DNA of 64,000 nucleotides. Source: Ectocarpus siliculosus (lineage: Eukaryota; Sar; Phaeophyceae; Ectocarpales; Ectocarpaceae). Of this stretch, positions 47,918 to 60,700 are shown piece after piece. Both the position numbers and the translations under genes were made by a program. The DNA lies in assembly GCA_000310025.1 (NCBI GenBank), contig FN649729.1:5350515-5414514 (forward strand). The letters run 5' to 3'. Under the pieces are notes generated by a model. The model ran no database searches, had not been told where the DNA came from, and saw nothing but the letters and a program-made list of their open reading frames with translations. The stretch's first letter is position 1. Every line of letters begins with the position of its first letter.

Positions 47918-48759
47918 CGTCGGTCGGGGCAGGGACCACGGGCGACGAGGTGGGGGCGGAAGTACCGACGTCGCTCTCCATCAGTTCGTAGAGGTCGTAG
48001 TCGTAGTACCCTCCGCACGTGGCCGTGACGTCACCGCTGCAGGGGGTGTCGCAGATTCCCATCTCCATTGGCATGGTCAGGTAGCCGCCTTCGTTGCCGC
48101 AGGTGCACACGCTGCCCTTGAAGAGCGCGAAGTAGTCGGCGGACTCGGCGGCGCACGCCTCGAAGCACAACTGGAGGGGGAGGGGGGGGGGTCGGATGAT
48201 GGTTGGGGGAGGGGTGAGGGTGGTGAGAAGAACGAATGGTGGGGGCTTATTGTTCTTGCCCAATGTCTTACAGGAAGCCAAAGCACACTCATAAATATCC
48301 ACAGATAGCACATTACAAATGCACGATACCAAGAAAAATACACAAGAACTTGATACTTCCAACAGCACGCACATTTCATTTCAAGAACTGCCGTCCGTCT
48401 GATCGTTGCTGCCGTGCAGCGAACGAAAACAAACAACTACTAGCGGCTGCTGGGAGCAGTTCGTCCTGAATAGCGCAGCCACGCGTGGTTCGTCAATTGG
48501 CGTGTCATGCGCAATGAACACTCGCTCCCTCCTCTCACCATCTTGGTCATCTGTTCTTCTCCGTCGAGTTTCTCCAGCTCGACCGAGGCGGTCGGGGATA
48601 GTGCGTAACACCCGACGTGCTCGTAGCTGTCGACGTTCCCGTCACCATCGATGTCGACGTCCATGCTGTCGTCGTTCCCGCCGGAGATGGTCGGGTCGAA
48701 GTCGAAGGGAGTGCCCGTGGGAGCGCCGGTGGGAGCGTAGGTGCCGAAACCGCCGCCGT
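47918..48759 (-). CDS. WSC domain exons with EF-hand-like calcium loop
   Basis: Exon 48539-48759 starts GGGFGTYAPTGAPTGTPFDF, then has DIDGDGNVDSYE. That is a full 12-residue EF-hand loop (acids at 1, 3, 5, 9 and Glu 12, Gly 6, Val 8), and it runs directly into HVGCYAL, the start of a WSC domain. Exon 47918-48170 completes it: LCFEACAAESADYFALFKGS, CTCGNEG, then CDTPCSGDVTATCGGYYDYD, matching the WSC pattern of eight Cys. It ends in a Ser/Thr/Pro tail at a GTAAGT donor, phase 1. WSC domains are carbohydrate-binding and frequent in brown algal wall-related proteins. Confidence 0.9.
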
Positions 48760-51700
48760 CTGCACGCGACAAGCAGCAAACACGAGGGAGAGGGGGAACA
48801 GGGTTTGCACAAAAGGCTAAGGCGAATTCAGGCATACGTGTGCGACAATCTTCTAGGCTAAAAGCTGTATTGTTTTTCAACTGAATCCAGGGTCGGTCGG
48901 GAAAACACAGCTAAGCCAACAACGAGAAATCAATGTGATGTCATGTCAACGAGGTAGATGCTTGGAACGGTGGGCACCGCGATGAAGGTTGAGGTTTCCG
49001 AGTGACGAAGTGAACACGCCAAGATAGGCGGATAACGAGAGCTTACCGATGTCGATGATGCAGGGCGCCTCTTCGGAATCGTCGCACAGCACGCCGGTCT
49101 CTTCGATGTCGTCGCCGCAGCAGAACAAGCCGTCGAGGTAGCAGTTGTCACCGTCGCACGCTCGGCACGTCGCAGGGCAGCAGTAGTCGCCGCTGGCAGA
49201 CTCAATGCCAGGGACGCCGTTGGAGCAAAGGCCTGAGGCATTGCAAAAAAAGGAGCGAAGAAATTGCTGTTCTCTTGTATATATTCGCCGACATCAAGTC
49301 AAAACAACAGCGCGTTTGTGCGTAATCCTGGAATACGTCTCATCGTATATGGTTGAGCGGATCGCTCCATTTCAGAACTCTGAAAAAAAAAAAATATATA
49401 TATATATATGCACGCATCCCTGTTGCACTAGTGCTGAGGACGCATGAACAGAAAACAGCCACCTCGCCGACCCGCTATTCAGTGCAACGGGAACTACAAC
49501 CTCCTCAACGCTCGGCTAACAGCATAGCCCACAACGTTGCTTTGTCACGAAGACCGATCATCGGACTCGATCACCAATGACAACATGGCACACCCTCGGT
49601 GCTCTCGCCACGCCTGACATACCTTGAGTGGTCGGGGCAGCCGGTGGCTCCGTCGTCGGCTCCATGGTGACGGGGGTGGGCCTAACAGGCTCAGGGGTCG
49701 GGGCGGGAGCCTCGCCACCTGCAGCCGGGCGTCAGCGGGGCGGATCATGCGGTGCAGCAGGCCGCCGAGAACGTCAACCAAGTGTGCGTGCGTCCATCGG
49801 TGGCTGTACACTGGACCCGAAGCCAGCCCATATGGAATACAACTATACGTCACAGTTTCCCCAGCCTCCGAAGCTCACAACGGATTTCCACCTACGAGGT
49901 GCATTTGCGACCCCTCTCACTCTCTTCGGAACGCCCGAAGACAAGTCAACAACGTCGTCCCTCTACCGCACTCTCTCACTCACCGTCACCGATGTAGCAT
50001 GGCGCTGTTCCGGACACCTCGCAAGCTTGGCCCTTGGTCATGATCGCGGACACGCAGCAGTCGGTCACTTCTCCGCGAGAAGAGCAGCCCACGCCACCGC
50101 AGCTGTTCAAGTTGCGCACAATCGGAGACACACTTAAAATTAAAATACTAGCGCCCCGCCGTCACCCCCACCCCGACCTACGTCCGAACCTCCAGTAGCA
50201 TCTACTACATACAATACGCGCGTTCCGAAATGTGTCATGATTTTTGTACAGTGGTCTCTCTTCCTTTCACCTATGTGCTCAATTTACTCCTGAAATACTT
50301 GCCTGACGCATGACGTCGGACAACAGGCGCTGGAGCCCGGCGACTCGACTCCGGGGATGCCGCCAGCGTTGGGGCACGTAGAATCACCTGCTTTGTTGCG
50401 AGTGTGGAGGGAGCGAGACATCGCGGGTTTGGAGGGTTCGAGATAAGGACGGTTGAATTGGGGGAAGGAAGAAGCAGGTGACAGTGACGTCACGGGTCTA
50501 CTCATTATTCATATCCGCGGCATACAAACACAATTCTTGAGCACTATCGTAAAACCGTGAGTGATCACAAACTCTCATGAGATTGTGATAGGGGTACTCC
50601 ACAAACATGAGGTGTTCATTTCAAAAGGAGTGGCGTACAACGAAAACTTTCCTCGACGAGAGTCACCTGCACGTACCAATGTTCACACCTTTCTTTGGAA
50701 TGAATGGCGGAATCGAGCTTGAAAAGTGGGTCTTCGGGGTGTGCGATCAATCTCACTTTACCCCAAACCAGTGCATGTATCTCCCGTGCCGTAACAATTG
50801 TGCCGTATCCTTATCCTTCCGTGACGACCGAAGTTAATTCAAAGCGCCCGGTACATACGGGAAAACGTCTCACCGGTGGGTGCAGCAGGCTCGGTGACAG
50901 GCGCCGTAGGCTCGACCACAGGTGCGGTAGGCATGGCGACCGGAGAAGGCGCAGGGCCTGAGACTGAAAAATTGGACAGGTATGCGGAGGGCCAAAAATA
51001 ACGAGGCACGTGCGTCAGGGTTGTTCAACGCGACAGGTTGTTCTTGACAGTCGCGTCGTGCTGCAGCGTTGTGCACCCAACCGAGTGGTTAAACACGTAA
51101 CGCACCAAGCATCCACCTGGAAACGACAACGGCCTAGCAAGAAAATCCACTCACCACTGTCTACGATACACGGTGCTGTCATCGTGGCTGAGCAGAGCTC
51201 GCCGAAGTCTTCGATCTCGCTCATGCAGCAGTTGTCCGCACCGAGGCCGCCGCCAAGCTGAGCACAGCCGGTTCCGCCGCATCCACCGCACTCCGCGAGA
51301 CAGCACGCGTTTCCGGTCTGGATACCGGGGATCCCGTTGGAGCACACGTCTGCCGGCGGAGAGAAACAGCAACATCACACAATCCAGCGGCAATGTGAGA
51401 CGATGCATCGTGCTACGACACGTCAACAACGCCTTCGCTGAGGGCTGAATCGGAACCAGACCGCCTTTACCAAGGTGCAGCTGAAGGCATCATACGGTGC
51501 CGGGCTTGGTGAATGACATTCATTGCCCGAAGAAACGACTGCTGCAGACAAGCCCCCTTCAACCGCCGTCATCAACAAGACTACGGAACAACCCACGGTA
51601 CTACGGGCCGAGACGTTAGGGCGGAGGTTTCTAGCGTACGATCCGACTTCACCTACATAGCACACAGTCAAGTCTGCGGCCTGTCAATCGAGTCAACGAT

Positions 51701-54700
51701 CGTGGAAGCTCGTCGACGATATCGTACCGGTGGGTGCAGTGGGCTCGGCTACCGGCGCAGTAGGCTCAGCGACAGGGGCAGTGGGCTCGGCGACAGGGGC
51801 AGTTGGCTCGGCGACAGGTGCAGTGGGCTCGGCCACAGGGGCAGTAGGCTCGGCCACAGGGGCAGTGGGCATGGCCACCGGCGAAGGCGCAGGCGCGGAG
51901 CCTGCATCGCGAAACAGGTAGCACCAAACACGATAAGGCAGCGGGCGTCAATGGCGGATCGCCCAAGCCGGCGACCGCGACAGGTTTCCGCAGTATTGCC
52001 GCAGCCGAGTACTTGGCGCGATACGGGAGGATCGACACAGGGTACAGTCGACTGGTGTTCCTGAGTACTGAAGGGACATCATTCTCTATCGGGTCGTGAC
52101 GAAGAGAATTCGCGATGAAGAAAAACAGCCAACACCAAACGGGGCCAAGACCGGTACAACAGCTGATAGAGACGTGAATAATTGCCAAGCACACACGCGC
52201 AACGACACCAAGCGAAAAAACAGTAAAGCCGGAAACACATGTCTCACCGTCCACCACACACGGAGCTTCCATCGTGACAGAGCACAGCTCGCCGAAGTCT
52301 TCGATCTCGCTCATGCAGCAGTTGTCCGCACCGAGGCCGCCGCCAAGCTGAGCACAGCCGGTTCCGCCGCATCCACCGCACTCCGCGAGACAGCACGCGT
52401 TTCCGGTCTGGATACCGGGGATCCCGTTGGAGCACACGTCTGCCGGCGGAGAGAAACAGCAACATCACACAATCCAGCGGCAATGTGAGACGATGCATCG
52501 TGCTACGACACGTCAACAACGCCTTCGCTGAGGGCTGAGTCGGAACCAGACCGCCTTTACCAAGGTCCAGCTGAAGGCATCATACGGTGCCGGGCTTGGT
52601 GAATGACATTCATTGCCCGAAGAAACGACTGCTGCAGACAAGCCCCTTCAACCGCCGTCATCAACAAGACTACGGAACAACCCACGGTACTACGGGCCGA
52701 GACGTTAGGGCGGAGGTTTCTAGCGTACGATCCGACTTCACCTACATAGCACACAGTCAAGTCTGCGGCCTGTCAATCGAGTCAACGATCGTGGAAGCTC
52801 GTCGACGATATCGTACCGGTGGGTGCAGTGGGCTCGGCTACCGGCGCAGTAGGCTCAGCGACAGGGGCAGTGGGCTCGGCGACAGGGGCAGTTGGCTCGG
52901 CGACAGGTGCAGTGGGCTCGGCCACAGGGGCAGTAGGCTCGGCCACAGGGGCAGTGGGCATGGCCACCGGCGAAGGCGCAGGCGCGGAGCCTGCATCGCG
53001 AAACAGGTAGCACCAAACACGATAAGGCAGCGGGCGTCAATGGCGGATCGCCCGAGCCGGCGACCGCGACAGGTTTCCGCAGTATTGCCGCAGCCGAGTA
53101 CTTGGCGCGATACGGGAGGATCGACACAGGGTACAGTCGACTGGTGTTCCTGAGTACTGAAGGGATATTATTCTCTATCGGGTCGTGACGAAGAGAATTC
53201 GCGATGAAGAAAAACAGCCAACACCAAACGGGGCCGAAGACCGGTACAACAGCTGATAGAGACGTGAATAATTGCCAAGCACACACGCGCAACGACACCA
53301 AGCGAAAAAACAGTAAAGCCGGAAACACATGTCTCACCGTCCACCACACACGGAGCTTCCATCGTGACAGAGCACAGCTCGCCGAAGTCTTCGATCTCGC
53401 TCTGGCAGCAGTTGTCCTCCCCGAGGCCCCCGCCGTACTCAGCGCAGCCGCGCCCGCCGCATGTACCGCACTCCGCGAGACAGCACGCGTTTCCGGTCTG
53501 GATACCGGGGATCCCGTTGGAGCACACGTCTGCCGGCGGAGAGAAACAGCAACATCACACAATCCAGCGGCAATGTGAGACGATGCATCGTGCTACGACA
53601 CGTCAACAACGCCTTAGCTGAGGGCTGAGTCGGAACCAGACCGCCTTTACCAAGGTGCAGCTGAAGGCATCATACGGTGCCAGGCTTGGTGAATGACATT
53701 CATTGCCCGAAGAAACGACTGCTGCAGACAAGCCCCTTCAACCGCCGTCATCAACAAGACTACGGAACAACCCACGGTACTACGGGCCGAGGTTTCTAGC
53801 GTACGATCCGACTTCACGTACACAGTAAACAGTCAAGTCTGCGGCCTGTCAATCGAGTCAATGATCAAGTCTGAGGCCTGTCAATCGAGTCAATGATCAT
53901 GGAAGCTCGTCGACGATATCGTACCGGTGGGTGCAGTGGGCTCGGCTACCGGCGCAGTGGGCTCGGCGACAGGGGCAGTGGGCTCGGCGATAGGTGCAGT
54001 CGGCTCGGTCACAGGTGCAGTAGGTTCAGCGACAGGGGCAGTGGGCTCGCGAACTGGGGCAGTAGGCTCGGCCACAGGGGCAGTGGGCATGGCCACCGGC
54101 GAAGGCGCAGGCGCGGAGCCTGCATCGCGAAACAGGTAGCACCAAACACGATAAGGCAGCGGGCGTCAATGGCGGATCGCCCAACCCAACGACCGCGACC
54201 AGTTTCCGCAGCATTGCCGTAGCCGAGTACTTTGACGCGATACGGGAGGATCGACACAGGGTACAGTCGACTGGTGTTCCTGAGTACCGAAGGGACATCA
54301 GTCTCTATCGGGTCGTGACAAGGAATTCGCGATGAAAAAAATCAGCCAACGCCAAACGGGGCCGAAGACCGGTACAACGGCAAAAACAGTGCACCCTGGG
54401 CAATGATGAGAGACGAGAGCAGTCCAAGAAACCGAAAACCATGCCTGACTCAGTAAGGAACGTCATCGTGAAGAAGGTGATCAGAACGTCTGGCAAGGCA
54501 TGATAGAGATGCGTGAAAAATTACTAAGCACACACATGTGAACGACAAAGACACCAAGCGAAAAAGCAGTAAAGCCGGAAACACATGTCTCACCGTCCAC
54601 CACACACGGAGCTTCCATCGTGACAGAGCACAGCTCGCCGAAGTCTTCGATCTCGCTCTGGCAGCAGTTGTCCTCCCCGAGGCCCCCGCCGTACTCAGCG

Positions 54701-57700
54701 CAGCCGCGCCCGCCGCATGTACCGCACTCCGCGAGACAGCACGCGTTTCCGGTCTGGATACCGGGGATCCCGTTGGAGCACACGTCTGCCGGCGACCACA
54801 AGGAGCAACGACGTGGGGCAAGAGCGGGAACGAAAACTTGGGGCATCGTGTATATCGTCATGTCAACAAACACCGCGTTTGCTGAGCACTGAGTGGGTAA
54901 TTATTGTAAACCGCCTGTACAAGCGTGGTGGTTGGAGCGGCGGCACGATGAACCCAAGGAGCCTACGACAGCGGACCGTGCTGTATCGGGCGCGGACGGT
55001 GAGCGGGACATGTTAAGAGTGCGCGTCTACTCCAACTTTGATGCAAAGCAAAGAGCATCGTAGGGATCAAGCCAACGGCCGAACACACAGCCAAGACGCC
55101 GGCCGGTCAATCGAGTTATAGACATCTCACCGGTGGGTGCAGTGGGCTCGGCGACAGGTGCGGTAGGCTCGGCCACAGGCGCAGTGGGTTCGGTGACAGG
55201 TGCCGTGGGCTCCATCACAGGTGCAGTCGGCTCGGCAACAGGTGCGGTGGGCTCAGCGACGGGAGCAGTGGGTTCAGCGACAGGCGCAGTAGGCTCGCGA
55301 ACCGGGGCAGTGGGCTCCGCCACAGGTGCGGTAGGCATGGCGACCGGCGAAGGCGCAGGGGCAGAGCCTGCGTCACCAAACAAATACTGACGACAATTAA
55401 GAAATGTGCGGCAGAATAGAATCGTACCACCGAATGTCTTACACTACACGTGAGTTCCACGACGCTTTTGTATCGAGCATCAAAGAATAGGAACATCATA
55501 TTACACGTTTCTCACCGTCTACGACACACGGAGCTGCCAGCGAGAGAGAGCACAGCTCGCCGAAGTCCTCGATCTCGCTCTGGCAGCAGTTGTGCTCGCC
55601 AAGGCCGCCGCCAAGCTCAGCGCAGCCAGATCCGCCGCATGCACCGCACTCCGCGAGACAGCAAGCGTTTCCTGACTGGATACCGGGGATACCGTTGGAG
55701 CACACGTCTGCCAGAAAAGACAAACAGCAACGTCATGCCGTAGCAAAGAGGGCGGCAAGGTGAATCGTCACAGAACACCATGAGCAAGGCACTGAGTGAG
55801 GTGCGATACGGCCTTGAGCAGCGTGGGTTCGTACAATGAACCTCAAGAGCCTATGCCGGCGGAGATGTCTAAGGGCGTGCGTCTAGGCAATGCTGAGAGC
55901 AACACAAGTACACGGATCAGGTCACCGGCAGTACACAGCTAATCCTGCAGCCTGTCAATCGCGTATCGGACAAGCTCGTGACAGATATCTTACCGGTGGG
56001 GGAAGTAGGCTCGGCGACCGGTGCGGTGGGCTCGCGAACAGGGGCAGTGGGCTCGGCGACAGGGGCGGTGGGTTCGGCGACAGGCGCAGTGGGCTCAGCC
56101 ACAGGTGCAGCGGGCTCGCGAACTGGGGCAGTAGGCTCGGCGACAGGCGCAGTGGGCTCAGCGACTGGTGCGGTGGGCTCGGCGACAGGGGCGGTGGGTT
56201 CGGCCACAGGTGCCGTGGGCTCGGCCACAGGTGCAGCGGGCTCGCGAACTGGGGCAGTAGGCTCGGCGACAGGCGCAGTGGGCTCAGCGACTGGTGCGGT
56301 GGGCTCGGCGACAGGGGCGGTGGGTTCGGCCACAGGTGCAGTGGGCATGGCAACCGGCGAAGGCGCAGGGGCGGAGCCTGCATCACCAGAGAGGTGGGAC
56401 CAACAACAATGAGACAACGCGCGCCAGGTTCAATCGAACTAGATTTCTACCGTCGAGTGCTGTGGGTGGTGACGGGGGGACAAAGGCAGTGTGTTTGACG
56501 GGCGTTACCCGGGTTCGGAAGGGGTATCAGGCTGAGCCTGTCGTGTGTGCATGCCCCCGTGAGACAACAAAACGCCGGTCACCTGGCTTATATAACAGGG
56601 TCAAAATAGCGGGACATCGCTCGTCACAACTGTGTACCCGCTGTTGATTGTTCGGAGATGGGGGTCCACGACGAGGAATGAAAAAAGTGAACAAAACGAG
56701 AGTCCAATATTGACTCAGGGCAAGGTAGTACTAGCAAGCGCCACAAGGGATGATATCCACGTACAAAGAACATGACAACGTCCAAGCAAGCGAGTCTCAA
56801 TCCGAAGCCGATCTCTCACCGTCTACAACACAAGGAGCTGCCATTGTGACAGAGCACAGCTCGCCGAAGTCCTCGATCTCGCTCTGGCAACAGTTGTCCT
56901 CCCCAAGGCCGCCGCCAAGCTGGGCACAGCCAGATCCGCCGCATCCATCACACTCCGCGAGACAGCAAGCGTTTCCGGACTGGATACCGGGGATCCCGTT
57001 GGAGCACGTGTCTGCCGGCGACCACACGGAGAAACGACATGCGGCATACAGTAAAGAGAGTGTCAACGTGAAACGATGGATGCAATGCGTTGAGACATGT
57101 GTGTCAACTGAATACCTGGAGCGGACGGAGCACGGAGTGACACAGACCGCCTTCGGCAGCGTGGGGATCTTACGGTGCCAAGGCTTGATACGTTCATTGT
57201 ATGTACGGGTAGCAACTTCTGCGCAGACTTCGTTCCGACTACCACAAGCAACAGCAAGTTACCGTAAGGGCCTACACCGACGGACTACGAACCGGGAAGG
57301 CCGAATGCAGGTGTCCACAATAGGGCGCGCGTGTACTCCAGTTATCCACAAAGGACAACACATGGCGAAGTTCTGCGGCCTGTCAATCGAATCAACGACC
57401 ACGGAAGCTCGCTACAGATATCTCACCGGTTGGGGTAGTGGGCTCAGCGACAGGTGCAGTGGGCTCGCGAACCGGGGCAGTAGGCTCAGAGACAGGCGCA
57501 GTGGGCTCAGCGACCGGTGCGGTGGGCTCGCGAACGGGGGCAGTGGGCTCGGCGACTGGGGCGGTGGGTTTGGTGACAGGCGCAGTGGGCATAGCGACCG
57601 GCGAAGGCGCAGGGGCGGAGCCTGCAAACAGGTATAACCAACAAAAATGCAAGATGTTAGTCGGGAACGTTAATCAAACGGCAGGTTGGCATCGAAAGGG

Positions 57701-60700
57701 CATAGTCCAGGGCTTGTCGTGACACGGGCGGCGGATTACAGGGTGGTTGACGTCCTCGACAGGCTGAGCCCGGCGTATGTGCTTGCCCCTATGGGTAGTA
57801 CGGATAAAACCTACACCATTGTCCGAGTATGAATCACGGTCCACGAAGGCGACAGGCGAGAGCGCCGCCACTCGCTGCCCTGACGCCCAATCACGTACAC
57901 GCGCCATGTATTTGTGCACCACACGCGTGACAGTTCACGATCAAAGCAAGGTCGTCTCCCTTCGAAAACAGGCCGACTCGACACTACGGGGGCTCAAACC
58001 GGCATGTCATCATTTGTCACAGAGGTCTACCCTCGGGCATGCGCGTCGACGACCGAGGGCCAGGGCAGTAAACAACACCGTAAACCGGTCCTAACCTAGA
58101 GAATGGCATGAGGTCACAGAGGTTCTGTTTAGGCAAAAATGAGAGAACGACGTGAGGTCAGCCCGCTGGAAGGGGCAGCACAGGCCAAAGGGACAACAGG
58201 CGTGATATGAACTTGCTGTCGGGCATGAGCACCACAGTCACGTCTCACCGTCCACGACACAGGGAGCTGCCATCGTGACAGAGCACAGCTCGCCGAAGTC
58301 CTCGATCTCGCTCTGGCAACAGTTGTCCTCGCCGAGGCCGCCGCCAAGCTGGGCACAGCCAGATCCGCCACATCCGCCGCACTCGGCGAGACAGCACGCG
58401 TTTCCTGACTGGATACCAGGGATCCCGTTGGAGCACGTGTCTGCCGGCAGCAACAAACAGTAACATCATATGACGTAGCAAAGAGAGCGGCAACATGAGA
58501 CCATGAATCGTGTAGAGTATTCCGACACATGTCAACCACGACACCTTGAGCTGAGCACGGAGTCGCGAACCAGGTCGATTTCGGCGGCGTCGCGGTTGGA
58601 CCGAAAGTACGGTGGCGAAGCTTGACGCATTCATTGTCCGGGTAGCGCCTGGTGCGGACTAATCGTTTCAACTACTGTATGTACGTATCACAACAAGAGA
58701 AGACCGTATGAGTCGGAACGATGCTATCGCTGGCCGAGACGTTGGAATGGAATCATTTCGAGCGCGTCAAACAATTCTGGACATGACCGCATCAGGCAGA
58801 GAGCAATGCATGGTTTATGCCAGCGGCGACAAACCGTCAAGTCTGCGGCCTGTCAATCAAACCAATGACTGCGAAAGGTAGTGGCAAATATCGTACCGGC
58901 GGGAGTAGTGGGCTCCGTCACAGGTGCAGTGGGCTCGGCGACAGGTGCGGTAGGCTCAGCGACAGGCGCAGTGGGCTCACGAACCGGCGCCGTGGGTTCG
59001 GCCACAGGTGCGGTGGGCATGGCGACAGGCGAAGGCGCAGGGGCGGAGCCTGCATTAACAAGCACGTGAGGCAAACGAGGCTCACGGTTGGATCATGCAA
59101 TGCAGTTGTTGTCTTCGACATTGCTGTTACAGGAAGATCCACGGCATGTATACACAGCATGGTATAGGAGCTGGCTGGAGTGGGCTACGTCCATTAACAG
59201 CGACAACAGATGTAGACACCGATGTTGGTCCAAACGGACAAGACGGAACGTGGGACGAGCACATGTCTCGTGATTCGGCAACAAACGTCTCACCGTCCAC
59301 GACACACGGAGCTGCCAACGTGACAGAGCACAGCTTGCCGAAGTCCTCGATCTCGCTCTGACAACAGTTGTCCTCCCCGAGGCCGCCGCCAAGCTGGGCA
59401 CAGCCAGATCCGCCGCATCCGCCGCACTCGGCGAGACAGCACGCGTTTCCTGACTGGATGCCGGGGATTCCGTTGGAGCACGTGTCTGCCGGCAGAGACC
59501 CACAACAGCGTCGTGAGGAAGCAAAGAGAGCGGCAATATGAGACGACGAGTCGTGCCGAACGTAACGATAAACATTAACCGCAACTTCGTGAGCAGAGGA
59601 ACACCGAGGGACAACATTCCACCCTCGGCAGCGTTGGTTTTGTTTTTTGTGTCAAACTTGATGCATTTGTTGTCTGAAGAAGGGACAATGATGACGCCGA
59701 TTAACGACCAATGACAATCTACGACCATACGCTTGGCGGACAAGGGCGGTTGAGGGTAAGGGGCGAAAGTATGGATCTGCTTGTAACTCTGGGCAATGAT
59801 GATGGCGCAAGGCGAAAGAGTAACACACAGCCAAGCCTGCTACCTGTCGACCGAGTCAATGACCGTGGAACCAAAAGGAAGATATCGCACCGGTGGAGGC
59901 AGTGGGCTCCGTCACAGGTGCTGTGGGCTCGGCGACCGGTGCGGTGGGCTCGGCCACAGGCGCAGTGGGCTCAGCGACAGGTGCAGTGGGCTCACGAACC
60001 GGGGCAGTGGGCTCGGTCACAGGTGCGGTAGGCTCAGCGACAGGTGCGGTGGGCTCGGCCACAGGCGCGGTGGGCATGGCGACCGGCGAAGGTGCCGGGG
60101 CGGAGCCTGCGTCACCAAGAACGTGGCACCCACACCCATGAGGTCAGCGAGCATCACGGTTGGATCATGCAATGTAGTGGCTGTCTTCCATAACCCGCAT
60201 GACGCAAAGAACTGGCTACAAATATCATCTGAAAGTGTTTTAAGGACACTCGCAGAACCAGCGACAACAGATGTAAACATCGAAGTGGGCCCAAATAACG
60301 GACAAGACGGGACGTGGGACGACCAGATGTCTCGTGATTCGGCAAGGCCGTCACACGAGCAAACAGGCCGGAAGCCGACAACGCATGTCTCACCGTCCAC
60401 CACACACGGAGCTGCCATCGTGACAGAGCACAGCTCGCCGAAGTCCTCGATCTCGCTCTGGCAACAGTTGTCCTCGCCGAGGCCGCCGCCAAGCTGGGCA
60501 CAGCCAGATCCGCCACATCCGCCGCACTCGGCGAGACAGCACGCGTTTCCTGACTGGATGCCGGGGATCCCGTTGGAGCACGTGTCTGCCGGCAGCAACA
60601 AACAGTAACATCATATGACGTAGCAAAGAGAGCGGCAACGTGAGACCATGAATCGTGTAGAGTATTCCGACACATGTCAACCACGACACCTTGAGCTGAG

